Source: Mantis religiosa
Taxonomy: Eukaryota > Arthropoda > Insecta > Mantodea > Mantidae
Length of the DNA stretch: 64,000 bases
Assembly (NCBI GenBank): GCA_030765055.1
Contig: CM060958.1
Coordinates: forward strand, 106,027,279-106,091,278
Direction of reading: 5' to 3'
Shown: positions 1 to 10,999 of the stretch, piece by piece
Layout of the letters: each line of letters opens with the position of its first letter
How positions within the stretch are numbered: position 1 is the first letter of the stretch
Translations under genes and position numbers: made by a program
The notes under the pieces: model-generated
What the model was told of the DNA's origin: nothing
The model's input: only the letters and a program-made list of their open reading frames with translations
The model's database searches: none

Positions 1-1800
1 ATTGTCTCTCTGTAAATTGTACCATGACAATTACTTTCAGCAAGATTTTGCAATGAAGTAAGCATTGTTGTCCTTATTAGCTTAGCTTTTGTCTTCATTT
101 GTTCAATCCAAAGCCACATATTGAAGTAGCCTACTGTATTGTTTAATTCTAAACCTACTCAATTTGAAGTAATGATGCGTTTTCCTTTGTTTAGTACACA
201 CGCAGTATAGCCCTAATAAATTTAAATTGTGGTTTGAAAGGTAATTTGTTTGTACTTTCTGAGACTTGAGGATTGAAGGAGTGCAGACAAAATAAATGTT
301 GCCATGTAGCACAAAATACTCACATGCTTTACTTGTAATTATAGTAATGTGAGAGAATGTTTATCTTGCAGTTTTTCTAACAAAAATATCACTTCATAGA
401 GGTGCAACAGTGGGATTACTGGTATTGTTCCATACTTTTTGCTTTGTATGTTAAACTTCTGACCCAACGTATACTTTATTCGATCTTGCAAATATTTATA
501 ATGTTTAGTTACAAAGCACGTATAAATAAAGGAAATATATGAACCGTGTATCGATCTCTACTGCAATATTTTGTCAGGACATACATTTGTGGTTCAGTAT
601 ACATGACAATGTTGTTGCAGCTGCAATTGGTATCCCACAAATGGAATGCGAGTTCAATACGATGCACTTGTTTTCTATGTTTTTCAGATGCATTTCCCCT
701 GCATCAGGGCATAGCTCTGGGGAATTGCAGAAACGTGCTATAAAAGCTTCAATATAACCATTTAGACATTTTTGCTTCATCCAAATGCTTTGATAAGACA
801 AAGATACGCCCGAATCTCATTACTAAAGATTACGTAAAAAAACAGATCTAGTGTGCAAGGTACTGGGTTGGCAATGCTGTCTACACCGCACGCTACATTC
901 TATTTTGGGACTAAATTTTACTACAGAGAAGTGCTTAGGAAGGGAACACAGAATAAATTTAGATCCTTAGAAGGTGATCTCTTTCAATAGCGCTGAAAAC
1001 AGTTGAAACGAGTTAGTGAGTTGCGCTGCGTCATGCGGCAGTTGTTTTAGCGAAATCAGTTGTTCAAATCATTGCTCGAGTCTTTATTTTCTGCAGTACC
1101 TAACCATTGGAGTGTGAACTTAATTTTTTACTTAAGACCCTTGAAAATGTATTTGAACCTCAAATGACGTTGTGGATGAAGTACAGTGTCCATGAAAATG
1201 GAGATAGAGGTATCTCGTATGTTAATTGTCCCTTATGTTGCAATAAAGAGGGTATTTGAACATATATTTAAATGTAAAGGGACATGTGGAGAAAAGCATT
1301 GCTATTCGAAATATGGAATAAACTGCCGTAATTATGACGTTCTGTAAAGACAGTAGGAAATTAGGTCAGTTTTGAAAGTAAAATAAATAGTGGAATTACG
1401 GAGTGAAAAGGTAACATAAATAGTTGCCCATATTATGAGGATATTTTTTATATTTGTTCGAAAATGCAGGTGATTAAAATGTAAAATCGGTATAACAGTC
1501 ATTGGGCTGTGATAAATACCTTCGTTTCAAATGTACAGTTTAAAATAAATAAACAAAAAGTAACATGGAAATAATAAACAGGTCAAGGTGTTATAAATTC
1601 TTCAGATGCAATTCTGTTGGATAGTGGAGTGAAATGTTTTAAAATTGGTAGCATAAATCCATGTCGAGGTGCTTACATTGGTTTCTCTCATTCTTTTTGC
1701 TGCTGTAATGTAGTTTTGTCGAATATCCTATAGAGGGCACTGCGGTTGTGTTGCTGTACATAGCAAGATTAAAGGGTAGCTAAGGGTTGTGGAGATGTGC
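1..1800. other. Unassigned AT-rich sequence
   Basis: I find no recognisable protein motif, tRNA-like box, terminal inverted repeat or tandem repeat here. Open frames are short, overlap on both strands and show no family motif, so they look like chance. It may be intron or old decayed repeat. Confidence 0.4.
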
Positions 1801-2042
1801 AGGTGTTTTTAGGGAGTTTGTACGGAAGAAGCCATATCGAGATAGGTGCATTGTGCTAATAAAAGCATATCATAGCGGTAGTCGTCTACATACCGATATA
1901 TTGTTGGAATAGGGAAGGTTTCTTCTTCCTCATTGTTGTTGTTCGTGTCGTTATTGTTGGCATTGCTGTTGCCCAGACTGCAAAGTACGATGGACGACAT
2001 TGTTGTTTTGAAGGCCGTCGATTCTTCCGCATGCAGCCAAGC

Positions 2043-2055
2043 GTTGCTTAGCAAC
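2043..2055. promoter_or_regulatory. Perfect X-box-like palindrome (RFX-type site)
   Basis: The sequence GTTGCTTAGCAAC is a symmetric match to the X-box bound by RFX factors (two GTTGC/GCAAC half-sites with a 3-base spacer). RFX sites commonly lie just upstream of ciliary genes in animals. It sits a few hundred bases from a CpG-rich block. No gene is recognised beside it, so a promoter role is inference. Confidence 0.35.
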
Positions 2056-2499
2056 CAGGTGCACTATCTTATCCGCAGCCTTTCACTTCGGTAAAACTCG
2101 TTTGGCTTCGGTAGCTCAACGAAAACGCTAATTCTTGTCCTGTTTTGGCATTCGTGGTAACAAGAAGTAAACAGTAGATATCACAAAAGATGAAAGCAAG
2201 TGTCGATTTGATCCCACTTCTCACTTTTTAAAACTCGCGAAATGCTATCTAAATGTACGTCTATAACAACGTGCCGTTAAAAAGCTTCAAATAAGAAAGT
2301 TAAATTATTGTCGTCCCTAAATGTCTGCAATTGTGCGAATGTCACTTCGAGTAACAATGTTTTCTTTAAAAACTAATAGCACCTTTGATTAACAAGCGAA
2401 GTACTCCGCAGTAAAAGCCCTTATCGTAAGCAAACGTAAAGTAACGAATCACTACAGCGTTAACTAGCACATCCAAAAAATTGGTAACGAAACTGACAC

Positions 2500-2680
2500 A
2501 ACAGCAACATTACAACTGTGTTATGTCCGCCTGGAGTTCTTCACCTGCAGTGTTGCATGTGTCTGCGTGCTCCTAGCCGCCGTCAGCCCGGCGACGCTAG
2601 CTCCCCCCTACCGCCCGTCCCAATGCGACGACACCCGAAAATGCCCGAGCATTGCCCTCCCCTTAACATAAAGGTGAAAT
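2500..2680. other. CpG-rich block, possible promoter or first exon
   Basis: This stretch is much richer in G+C and CpG than its surroundings (for example near 2,575-2,650). The flanks return abruptly to AT-rich sequence. Such islands in insects often mark promoters or 5' exons, but I cannot define a transcript or coding frame. A short asparagine/glutamate-rich frame at 1,809-2,054 on the minus strand comes from trinucleotide-like sequence and is not convincing. Confidence 0.25.
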
Positions 2681-3198
2681 AAATAAAGTTGTATATAAAT
2701 ATTGCACCTTGCACGGTAGCGGTGCAACAATGCAGCCTACTTTATCAACATGACTGACACATGTGCAATCTTTGGTTACGGTCACTTTAAACCTTAAGGT
2801 ATTATCACGATCCTTACACATTTTGATTACATTGCATTAGATGCTTACAGTAATATAAATATTTATAAGAAAACATATGTAAAATTGGCATATTCATTCC
2901 AAAATTGCTTATTAATTGAGTATAACAAGTATTACTATACATTCATGATTATGCTTTAGGTATTTCGCCACAAAGATAAGAAGAATGTTTGTTATTAAAT
3001 GTAGAATAATTAAGAACTGAAATGACACAATGGGCTATGTCAAAGCTCGTGGCATTTGCACACTTCCCTTCCAGAAACGAAATGCATGCCAGTGATTCTC
3101 TTGCTTATCCGTTTAACACACCAAATAATATAAAAAACCAAACTGTGACAGTTTTTTCATGGTTTTCAAATATTTAAGAATGTATTTTTTTAATTTTC

Positions 3199-3362
3199 CA
3201 TTTATACCCCGCCCTTAACTCTAATAGTCATATCGGCGGCCCTTCTCCTTTGGAATATCTCGAAGGTGTTAACTCGTATTAGTTGAGTTTTAATCATTGG
3301 ATCACGTACACATTCACACTTATACTGGGGAAGATGCCGAATTATCTTGGTCGAATGAGATA
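3199..3362 (-). mobile_element. SINE family 2, 3' part
   Basis: The reverse complement matches the body and 3' end of the family 2 SINE at 8,287-8,565: the segment around GGAAGAT...CATTCACACT and the terminal GCGGGGTATAAATG are shared. The tRNA-like head is missing, so this is a 5'-truncated or decayed copy. Confidence 0.7.
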
Positions 3363-3599
3363 CGGGACCAGCCACTTGAGAATTTGTTCTGAATTGTTCT
3401 GGAAAAAGTAATTTGTACAAAATAGAAAATGTAAAATTGGGTAGGCCACGGAATGATACAACACAAGTTAAATGTTACATAACTCCGTACTAGTGAGGTG
3501 ATATTTTGTTACGTAACTGGTGAGGTTGGGTTATAGATACCCAGTAATATCCATGACTCTTGTACTTCACTGGTGAAGGGGAATTGGAAAAGCTCAGAC

Positions 3600-3977
3600 T
3601 GTCACCATGGCATTGTTGTGCTTGCCGGGCACGTGGGCAGGAGAGCTGGACGCTTGCCAAAAGAAAGAAAGAGACAGAGAGACTCTGAAATTTTGTCTTT
3701 CTCTTGCCGCCGCGAATGTTCTCGGAAGGTTTACAGCTTTCTAGAAACAGTGATTGGAGGTATAAAAGGCGGCAAGTGATAGAAGCAGGGAGTGTGTGAT
3801 GGTTACTACTTACATGGACGTTTGAAGTGTGATTTCTTTCATTTGTTTACGGGCGGTGGAGCAGCGAGTCGACCTTGAAGACAGCTGATAGTCAATTATA
3901 GTTTGTTTACTGCAATAAAGTGTGTTCTAAATTTCTACAAACTAGAATTTTGTTTGTAGGTAACCTTAGCAGTCACA
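3600..3977 (+). mobile_element. Solo LTR A of an LTR retrotransposon
   Basis: A 378-bp unit starts TGTCACC and ends AGTCACA, so it has TG...CA termini. It is flanked by the direct repeat AGAC at 3,596-3,599 and 3,978-3,981. It contains a TATAAAA box (3,761-3,767) followed by a polyadenylation signal AATAAA (3,914-3,919), in the order expected for U3-R-U5. A 4-bp TSD suits Ty3/Gypsy integrases. No gag-pol or second LTR adjoins it, so it is best read as a solo LTR left by LTR-LTR recombination. LTR B at 12,213 shares its ends and promoter region. Confidence 0.75.
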
Positions 3978-3985
3978 AGACGAAA

Positions 3986-4350
3986 CCTCCTTCCAGTAGG
4001 TCGGTTGCCGGCTTCAGCTCCTCTGCTGGGACCATTTCGTGACCACCAGCCCGGGACCTTTGGGGCTTGGATCGCCTGCGTGGGACCATTAGGGCTCGGC
4101 TGTTGGGCTCGTTGCCATCCCGCTGTAGGGGAGCGAGTTCGTTGTCCAGGCCTGTCTGGGGAAGTCTCTATCCAAGTAAACTGTAGGGACCCTGCCCTCT
4201 GTACTGTCGTGGTTCCTTGGGTCGGCCACCCTCTGTCTCCTTCGCCTCATCCTTCCTCCCGGAGGTGCCCCCACTTGGGGGCATAGGAACAATAGGCCCA
4301 GCATGGTGGCCTACAAACCGAATTCCCTCCGTAATGAAATCCCAACCCCA
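3986..4350 (+). mobile_element. SINE family 3, 5'-truncated copy
   Basis: This GC-rich segment matches in order the 3' body of the composite element at 35,625-36,209. Shared features are the CCAGTAGGT start, the tract CCTCATCCTTCCTCCCGG, the GGGGCATAGGAACAAT block and the 3' end CCGTAATGAAATCC. The tRNA-like 5' module is absent. Open frames inside are by-products of its GC content and recur in the other copies. Confidence 0.8.
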
Positions 4351-4710
4351 ATCTCATCCCGCTTGAGTCACCTAAATGTTACAAGTAAATGGCCATTTGT
4401 AACATAAAATTAATGATGTTAAAATACTAATGAAAAAGCAATAAAAACTGGAACAGGAATTGCTTTTATGAATTTGAAATATACATTTCTTTAATATATA
4501 AAACTGTTTTCACTCGTAACTGAATTCCAACTCCAGATTCTTACAAAAACAACACGCAGTGAAATAAGATGAGGGGAAACAGCCGCGACACAAAGGAATC
4601 TCGAGTATTTTGATCTCTCGTCACCAGGTCAAGGTCGCAACAAAGAAACTAGGCCAGTGCACTAGTACTATATTTTGTTTCTAAATTGTAGTAATCAAGA
4701 TGAAATCTGA

Positions 4711-4835
4711 GGCTCATTCAGCGGTCGTACCCTCATGTCGCGGGTGGTATTCCCAGCGGGGGGGGGGGGGTCTTTAATCAATCCTCTACCCCCTACAGAG
4801 CCTAGAAGTATACATATGGGAGCGAATGTGAGCGA
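4711..4835 (+). mobile_element. SINE family 2, degenerate 5' half
   Basis: The order of landmarks follows the family 2 copy at 8,287: a degenerate tRNA-like head, a G-run, a TCTTT block, then CAGAG-C-TAGAAGTAT and GAATGTGAGCG. A run of 13 G (4,758-4,770) has expanded where the full copy has a short GT/G-rich run. It ends without the usual 3' terminus. Confidence 0.5.
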
Positions 4836-5012
4836 GAATCAATAAAACCAACAGTTGAAGGACTAATGGCACAAACGTTGTTTATCGATGTCTGTGGAAA
4901 TGGAAGGGGTCTGCAAAAGGAAGATAATTTAAAAAAATAAATCTTTTGAGGGGGTAATAGATTCCCACAAAGCTCTTCAAATTCACATACAACCTTCCAT
5001 ATGGCCTAGAGT

Positions 5013-6081
5013 AGTGTTTCTCAAACTCTTCTGCCTCGAGGAGCCCCTTATCATCTAACAGCTTGTTCGCGGACTCCCATAGTTTGGCAAATCAATTTAC
5101 ATAAACGAGTCGACTTTTGGTTGAATGTTATAATTTGAATGTAAATAATTACTCTATGTATAATTTAAGATACTTTCTTGTATAGTTAGTTTTAAATTTA
5201 ATTAATAATAAATTTAAAAAATTAAAGTGAAGCTAAATAAAATAAACCTGTGCATAAAATATATCTTAAATAAAAATATATTTTTAAATTGTCTTTATTA
5301 AAATTATTTTATTTTACTTTGAAGTAAATTGTATACAAGTTTGCCCAACTAGATTTTTATTTAACTTTAGCCTTAGCCAGTAAAAAATTTGAAATACCAC
5401 AGTCTTTGGATTACCCAAGGATTAATAACATTACGCACATGTTATAAAAATAAATTTATTTTCCATGTAAAGAAACTATTGTTATACATATAAAAAGTTA
5501 TTTATAATGTTATGAATCCACCATTTCAACAAAGTTAGTATTGGGTTACTAAAAATCAGTTTACGTGGCAAAAGCTTGAAACTTTGTTCTTTGGAATGTA
5601 TTAATGTGAACAAGGCAACTGATTTTTTTATTGAATAAGCTCAGTTAAGCTGGGCTTAATGTTGGTGATGTTTACTCTTAAGTCCGTTGGCAAGTACATT
5701 GACAAGTCTTTCTCTTCAATGGCTTGATGTAGCACAACACTGAAAATATTTGCTCGGACATATAGGTGGCTGGAAAGGGCACAATATACGTCCTTTGGTA
5801 TCAAGTTCAACAACCTTCCATTGTTGATATTATAGCGCTGTACTACACGCTCCCAACTGTCACGTGTAGTATACTATATCTACGACATAGATGTATAAAA
5901 GATGTTAAATAAAACAAATGTAATTCGGCTCCGAGCAGATAAGTGACTCAGTAAATACAATTCTACGTTTTCTATAGTTTTAATTCAACATTATAACTTG
6001 ACATAAGGGACCCCCTCGCGGATCCCCTGACATCCCCTTGAGGACCTCCGGGGGTCCGTGGAACACACCTTGAGAAACAGT
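5013..6081 (-). mobile_element. hAT-type DNA transposon, internally decayed
   Basis: The ends are inverted AGTGTTTCTCAA on the left and TTGAGAAACAGT on the right, typical of hAT termini. They are flanked by an imperfect 8-bp repeat, CCTAGAGT (5,005-5,012) and CTTAGAGG (6,082-6,089), which fits the 8-bp TSD of hAT elements. The interior is very AT-rich except for GC-rich subterminal blocks and a remnant of the transposase C-terminus on the minus strand. At about 1.07 kb it is far shorter than an autonomous copy. Confidence 0.7.
5628..5825 (-). pseudogene. hAT transposase C-terminal remnant
   Basis: The minus-strand frame ends with DLRVNITNIKPSLTELIQ, the pattern found at the C-terminus of ZBED5/FAM200-like hAT transposases (DLR.a.l...kP.i..L). 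Upstream residues NIFSVVL align with the conserved FS segment of the dimerisation domain. The catalytic RNase H-like core and BED finger are gone. It lies centrally in the TIR-bounded element, which supports the hAT assignment. Confidence 0.65.
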
Positions 6082-6089
6082 CTTAGAGG

Positions 6090-7197
6090 AATTTGCCGGC
6101 GAGACAAATGCTGGAATGTCTTCTACCACGGCTCTCCTCTCTCTCTCTCCTGCTTCCTCGCTCTTTCATATTACAGGACTTCAGGACTATCAGTGGACAT
6201 GGGCAGATGGTACAGAGGTTTGCGATTTGGAACTTCTTACGTCAGAATGGCGAGTCGAGCTTTCTGTGCCTGCCAGAATGCCTCCCAGGCGAATGGTCAA
6301 GCCAGTTTATGCGCGTTCCTGCCATTAACGTTGTCCATTCTCGTATTCTATATATCGCCTGCGGTTGCTTCACCTCATTCATTCCTCCAGGGGGTGTTTA
6401 CACATAATATCCAATAGCGAGTCGAGTTTCTAGGTTTCCCTACGCTACCTAACATACATCTTATATTATTAGAAAAAACCCTCGCCCCCCCCCAAAGAAA
6501 CATTTCTAGTTGTAGCATCATGAATATATCCTCCAATCGGAAGATGACCTATCCGCAAGGTCAGGTTTGGTGCCTCAATGATTATTTTCTCCTATAGGTT
6601 TCAGTAGACGTTCTCACCTCCCCCCACTCTGTTCACATGGACACCGAATGTTACGCCAGACGCCAAGGAGAAGCTTTTCCTAACACGTTTACTGCGAACA
6701 TATCCCTCGGTACTGCAACTTTAAACGACGAATAAGGAATTGAAATTAAAGAAGAGTGATACCGGGAAATTTATTGCATGTATATATAATGTATTTGCCT
6801 ACCGACCAGAGAAAGCAAACAAAAAAATGTGTTTTGAATTCCAACTCTCAAATTTGACTTGTTCTAATCCAGAGACTGTTCAGTTTTCTTTCTCTGTCCT
6901 TTTGAAAAACGTTTCCAGTCCAAAATAACAAAATTATTGTTGTGATAATGTTTGCAGATGTTTGTTATAATCTCTACCACGTATGCAGTAGGTAGATAAG
7001 ATTTTGCATTGCGCGTAAGAATGCGACACAGATCTCTGAAAATACATAAATCAAATCATACCTGTGTGAATGAGAATTACAGTGAGTAGCCTAAGGTCAT
7101 TTTTACATACTTCCATTTACGTTTGTAACGTTTAAATTATTCAGCTTGCAAAATTTATTGCCTAAAACGTCAAACATTTTCATTTTATTCGTTCAAA
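6090..7197. other. Unassigned sequence
   Basis: Overlapping short open frames at 6,058-6,420 occur in all three plus frames and show no motif. No repeat family seen elsewhere in the window is detectable. Confidence 0.35.
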
Positions 7198-7209
7198 GTT
7201 CGTGCAATG

Positions 7210-7428
7210 TGTAACGTAGTGTTTAAAGCTCGCTTTTACTACATACGTCACCTCAGGCGGTGACACGGATAATATGAGATGAAGATGGAGCACCAGTGGA
7301 ATGAGATGACGGGGAAAACCGGTAATCCCGGAGAAAACCCCATAACGCCGTTTTGTTAAAAAATCTCACTTTGCAGCAGACTTGGTGAAAGTCAAGCACG
7401 CTAACCCCTCATCCACGGCGTGATCAAG
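7210..7428 (-). mobile_element. SINE family 4, full-length
   Basis: The insertion is bracketed by the 12-bp direct repeat GTTCGTGCAATG at 7,198-7,209 and 7,429-7,440. Reading the minus strand, a degraded tRNA-like head is followed by the family 4 body (GGTTTTCTCCGGGA, CCGGTTTTCCCCG, CATCTTCATCTC) and the 3' end GTATGTAGTAAAAGYG...AACACTACG. It matches the copy at 40,959-41,207 along its length. The long TSD indicates LINE-driven retrotransposition. Confidence 0.85.
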
Positions 7429-7712
7429 GTTCGTGCAATGCTTTACTGCGAATAAATAGTTAACAGGTTTTCTTTAACAGAATCTAAATTACTTACCTGT
7501 CGTAAATTATTTCTTACATTGTGGACTTATATCGCATTCAGTAATACCCACGCTTGACTGTTTAACCTCAAACTCCTTCAGAAATCACTAAATATACTGG
7601 ATCTATCTGTATATTGCTCTACAGGTTTTGATAATGTTTGGATGAATAATTGATAGTGACATAAATAATGACCACCATGAACAAACATTATTTTTAAAAC
7701 TTCTCTTTATGT

Positions 7713-7953
7713 GCCCGCCTCCGTAGCATAGATGGTAGCGTGTCTGCCTCACATTGACAAGGTCCCGAGTTCGAATCTTGGTCAGGTGACTTATTACCTG
7801 GATAGCATATTTTCTGCGGCTTTCCTTTATCATAAAAGATGGCTGTCGGGTAACTCAAAGCTCTATAGACCGTGGGCTCATTTTAGCATCATTTCACCCA
7901 TTTCATTCATCGTCCGTTGTAACAACGCTGGAGAACGTAAATGAAACGAACAA
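7713..7953 (+). mobile_element. SINE family 1, full-length with TSD
   Basis: A tRNA-like head carries an A box (TAGCATAGATGGTAGCG, about 7,724-7,740) and a B box (GAGTTCGAATC, about 7,767-7,777). A tRNA-unrelated body follows, containing the family's tail module (TAACTCAAAGCTCTATAG, CATTTCACCCATTTC) and ending GAGAACGTAAATG. The flanks are a perfect 12-bp repeat TTCTCTTTATGT at 7,701-7,712 and 7,954-7,965. A PolIII-transcribed, LINE-mobilised SINE fits all features. This is the best-preserved family 1 copy here. Confidence 0.9.
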
Positions 7954-7997
7954 TTCTCTTTATGTACGCGTGGTATTCTTTTTTGTTCTAGATTTCA

Positions 7998-8205
7998 CCG
8001 GAAGAATAAAATAAAATAAATAAAGCCTGGCGCGACAGCCCTATTAGAGGGTCAAGAACTACCAACCCAACTGCCGGCCTCACGCCCACTTACGCAAGGT
8101 AGAGCTAGACAATCATCCAAACGATACGGGGAGGAGATGTGATCAGCATCTTGGCATCCCCCAGCCGGAATGTTGGTTTTGGTGACAACGGCCGCCTACA
8201 TAGAG
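7998..8205 (-). mobile_element. Possible SINE family 5 fragment
   Basis: Between two intact SINEs lies a GC-richer block beginning with AT-rich AATAAA repeats and then GCCTGGCGCGACAGCCC. On the minus strand this would give a body ending in an A/T-rich tail, as SINE 3' ends do. No second copy occurs in the window and no TSD is evident, so this rests on composition and context. Confidence 0.3.
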
Positions 8206-8286
8206 TAAACTTCTCATTTTCCTCACGATGCTGAGTACGTACGGGTCTATAGAATTTTTATTAAACTTGCCTTAGAGGATAATTAG

Positions 8287-8565
8287 GGCTGGCTCCGTGA
8301 CTCAGTCGATGGAGCACCTGTCTGCCATGCCGGGGGTCCCGAGTTCGACTCCCGGGTGGGGGTGGGGATCTTTCTGATGATTACCCATCTTTCCCAGAGT
8401 CTGGAAGTATGAATGAGAGTGTGAATGTGTGCGCAATCTAATGATTAAAACCCAACGAATACGAATTATCACCATTGATATGTTTCGAAAGAGAACGGCC
8501 GCCTATATGACCATTGGAGTTAAGCGCGGGGTATAAATGAGGAGGGGGATAAAATAAAAAATAAA
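8287..8565 (+). mobile_element. SINE family 2, full-length with TSD
   Basis: The flanking direct repeat is AGGATAATTAG at 8,276-8,286 and 8,566-8,576. The tRNA-like head has an A box (TGACTCAGTCGATGGAGC) and a B box (GAGTTCGACTCCCGG). The body runs through a G/T-rich tract and GGAAGTATGAATGAGAG to GCGGGGTATAAATG and ends in an A-rich tail (ATAAAATAAAAAATAAA). It is the reference copy for the fragments at 3.2, 4.7 and 17.6 kb. Confidence 0.9.
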
Positions 8566-9054
8566 AGGATAATTAGCATTGCCACCGCCCAGTTTCAGGA
8601 GTTATGAGAATAATATTAAAAGAACCAAAATGTTTGGCAATTATTAACTAATTTGTAATGTAAAACATTACACAAATGTTTGTAAGCATAATTATAAGTT
8701 AAGGTAGGTACGATATATGCTTCAAATTGTTCATACATGGATTATGTATTACATCTCATAGATGCTGGTTCCATCTCTTTTCTGATTGCCTAATCAAAAA
8801 CCATTCCTCTCGATTTTTAGTTAACTACTTCTTTTGAATTATACGATTATCCATTTTACTCTATAATTTTGTACGTTAACAATGACTATACTTTCAACTG
8901 TTTTCCGATCGCTTCTCAAGTGTTTTTGCTTTAAATTGAACGAAGGAACTTTTCTTTTCCAGTACTTGTAGCCTTACTTTGCTTTCCCTGAGGGTCAAGT
9001 TTTGCTTCCGTAAAGTATCACCAGTAGGGTTGTTTTAGTTAAAGGGTAAGGCAA

Positions 9055-9160
9055 ATCCTTATCAAGATAACTCACAATGACCGAGCTTGGAACTCGCGAC
9101 CTCTTGAAACATGAGTCAGACATACAGAGTCAGACATACCGCCGGTAGTGCCGTTACTGA
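9055..9160 (-). mobile_element. SINE family 1 head fragment
   Basis: The minus strand shows the B-box region (TTCAAGAGGTCGCGAGTTC) and degraded A box of family 1. A short local duplication of AGTCAGACATAC occurs within the head. The body is not recognisable beyond the GAGTTATCTTG segment. Confidence 0.6.
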
Positions 9161-10180
9161 ACAATTCTGCTAATTTCTGAACCTGTGTTTAATTGTTCCA
9201 TATATTGCTCGAAATTTTTGTGTTTTTACCTATATTTGTCGCTGATCGCAAGGTTACGTTGCATCCTAGTTACCTGCAAGCGAGGTACTTGCTTTAACAT
9301 AGTGTTAAGTATCAATATTTCACTATTAATTGCATATATCCCCTGGAATACCAATATTTTAGTTTTACTTTTAGAAATTATCATAATATATTATTTATAC
9401 GCCTTATTTACTTCATTTCCAATGTCTATTCTCAGAGTAAAAAATTAAAACTACATAATCCAAGGAAATTTAAGCGTTTATTCCATATTTAACGTGTTAA
9501 AACCACTTCTTTGTTAATAGTATTTGTGTACGTAAACGGGTTATCATGGGAGACAGTATTTTCGACTCCATTGCAAGAATAATTAAGGAAGAGCCGCATG
9601 TTTCCGGAGAATCTAGGTGTTTACTAATGGCTTAACTTTTATTAATATGTATTTTAAAAAATAACTTTCCAAATAATTTTATATAAAAATGTTATAGAGA
9701 TGAAAGAAATGGCCGAGCTACTTTGGGAAGGAGTATGAAAATATGGTAAGAGAAGGGACAGAAAGATGAAAGAGGTTAGTGTATAAACATTCAGAGGCGA
9801 GTAGCGAGATGTGGATTTATAAAGAATGAGAGAGGTGAGGGACAGGAAAGGAGAGACAGATAGAAGAATTTTTGCATTTAACATAACGTGAGAAATGGAA
9901 AGAAAGGAAATAATTTCACAAAAAGGTGTATAGGTCTGCACACCTCCAAGTTGAGCATAACCATTTTAATAAAATTATCATAGTATTAAGATTTGATGAT
10001 CGAAATGTATATATTGAAAGTTCTGGCAGTAGCCTCTGAGGTTTTCTTAATTATGGGCGACCTGTATAACAGTATGCACATAAGAAAAGAAATTTCCCAA
10101 GAAAAGATAGCTTATGTGTTTAGTTTTTCTACTAAAACTAGAAATAATATTCTACTTGCTGGTCAAAATGATCTCATTGG
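9161..10180. other. Unassigned sequence with a purine-rich stretch
   Basis: A strongly AG-biased region lies at about 9,690-9,910. The 95-residue minus-strand frame there (9,654-9,941) is low in complexity (Ser/Leu/Phe-rich) and looks like an effect of that bias. Nothing else is recognised. Confidence 0.4.
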
Positions 10181-10181
10181 G

Positions 10182-10275
10182 TGCTCAACTCTCTAGCGTA
10201 GGTGTTAGATATCTGGGTGATGTTTAAGAGGTCCTGAGTTCGAATCTCAACCAGAGTGATATGGTTTTTCCGGCA
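10182..10275 (+). mobile_element. SINE family 1 tRNA-like head leading the tail array
   Basis: A degenerate A box (CTAGCGTAGGTGTTAG) and a good B box (GAGTTCGAATCTCAACC) precede the family 1 body. The head is followed directly by a tail module that is then repeated several times, so this is one SINE with an expanded 3' end. Confidence 0.75.
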
Positions 10276-10995
10276 TTTTCCCTTATCCTGAAAGATCAGT
10301 GTGTGGTAACTCTAAGCTCTATGTACCCTGTATTCATTTGAACAACATTTCATTCATTGTCCGATATGACTTTGGAATTTTTCAGTTTCCTGAAAAATGA
10401 ATGTCTGGTAACTCTAAGCTCTATGTACCCTGGACTCATTTGTACATCATTTCATTCATCGTCCGATATAACTTAACTTTGGAATTTTTCCCTTTCCTGA
10501 AAAATGAATGTCTGGTAACTCTAAGCTCTATGTACCCTGTGCTCATTTGTACATCATTTCATTCATCGTCCGATATGACTTTACGTTGGAAGTTTTCTCT
10601 TATCCTGACAGCCTAGTGTCTGGTATCTCTAAGCTCTATGGACCCTGTATTCTTATAAACATCATTTCATTCATCGTTCGATATAAGTTTACGTTGGAAG
10701 TTTTCTCTTATCCTGAAAGCTGAGTGTCTGGTAACTCTAAGCTCTATGGATCAAACATCATTACATTCATCGTTCGATATAACTTTACGTTGGAAGTTTT
10801 CTCTTATCCTGAAAGATGAATGTCTGGTAACTCTTAAGCTCTAGTGACCCTGTATTCTTATAAACATCATTTCATTCTTCGTCCGATATAACTTCCCTTA
10901 TCTTGAAAGGCAAATGTCTGATAAATCTAAGCTCTTTGGACCCTGGGCTCATTTGAGCATCATTTCACCCACCGTACGTCATGACAACTTTGGAA
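10276..10995 (+). repeat. Tandem array of about seven SINE family 1 tail modules
   Basis: The anchor TAACTCTAAGCTCTATG or a close variant recurs at about 10,307, 10,409, 10,516, 10,624, 10,732, 10,828 and 10,922. The spacings are 102, 107, 108, 108, 96 and 94 bases. Each unit runs from CTTATCCTGAAAG through the anchor and CATCATTTCATTCATCG to TTGGAAG. This module occurs once in the intact SINE at 7,713. Overlapping plus-strand frames at 10,401-10,723 are the periodic translation of the array. Units 3-5 share the TTTACGTTGGAAG end, suggesting recent local duplication. Confidence 0.9.
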
Positions 10996-10999
10996 AGTC

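Noticed and set aside
4005..4304. 93- and 71-residue frames on opposite strands
   Set aside because: They lie in the GC-rich body of SINE family 3, which recurs at 26.3 and 35.6 kb without a conserved frame.
6058..6417. 119-residue plus frame
   Set aside because: It overlaps open frames in the other two plus phases, has no recognised motif and begins at the end of a hAT element.
9654..9941. 95-residue minus frame
   Set aside because: Ser/Leu/Phe-rich low complexity caused by a purine-rich plus strand; no start context or domain.
10401..10723. Two overlapping 71-residue open frames with near-identical periodic sequence
   Set aside because: They are translations of the tandem SINE tail modules; the period equals the repeat spacing and no start context or domain is present.
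10276..10995. Regular direct repeats resembling a CRISPR array
   Set aside because: Units are about 100 bp, similar throughout with no unique spacers, and derive from a SINE tail in a eukaryotic genome.
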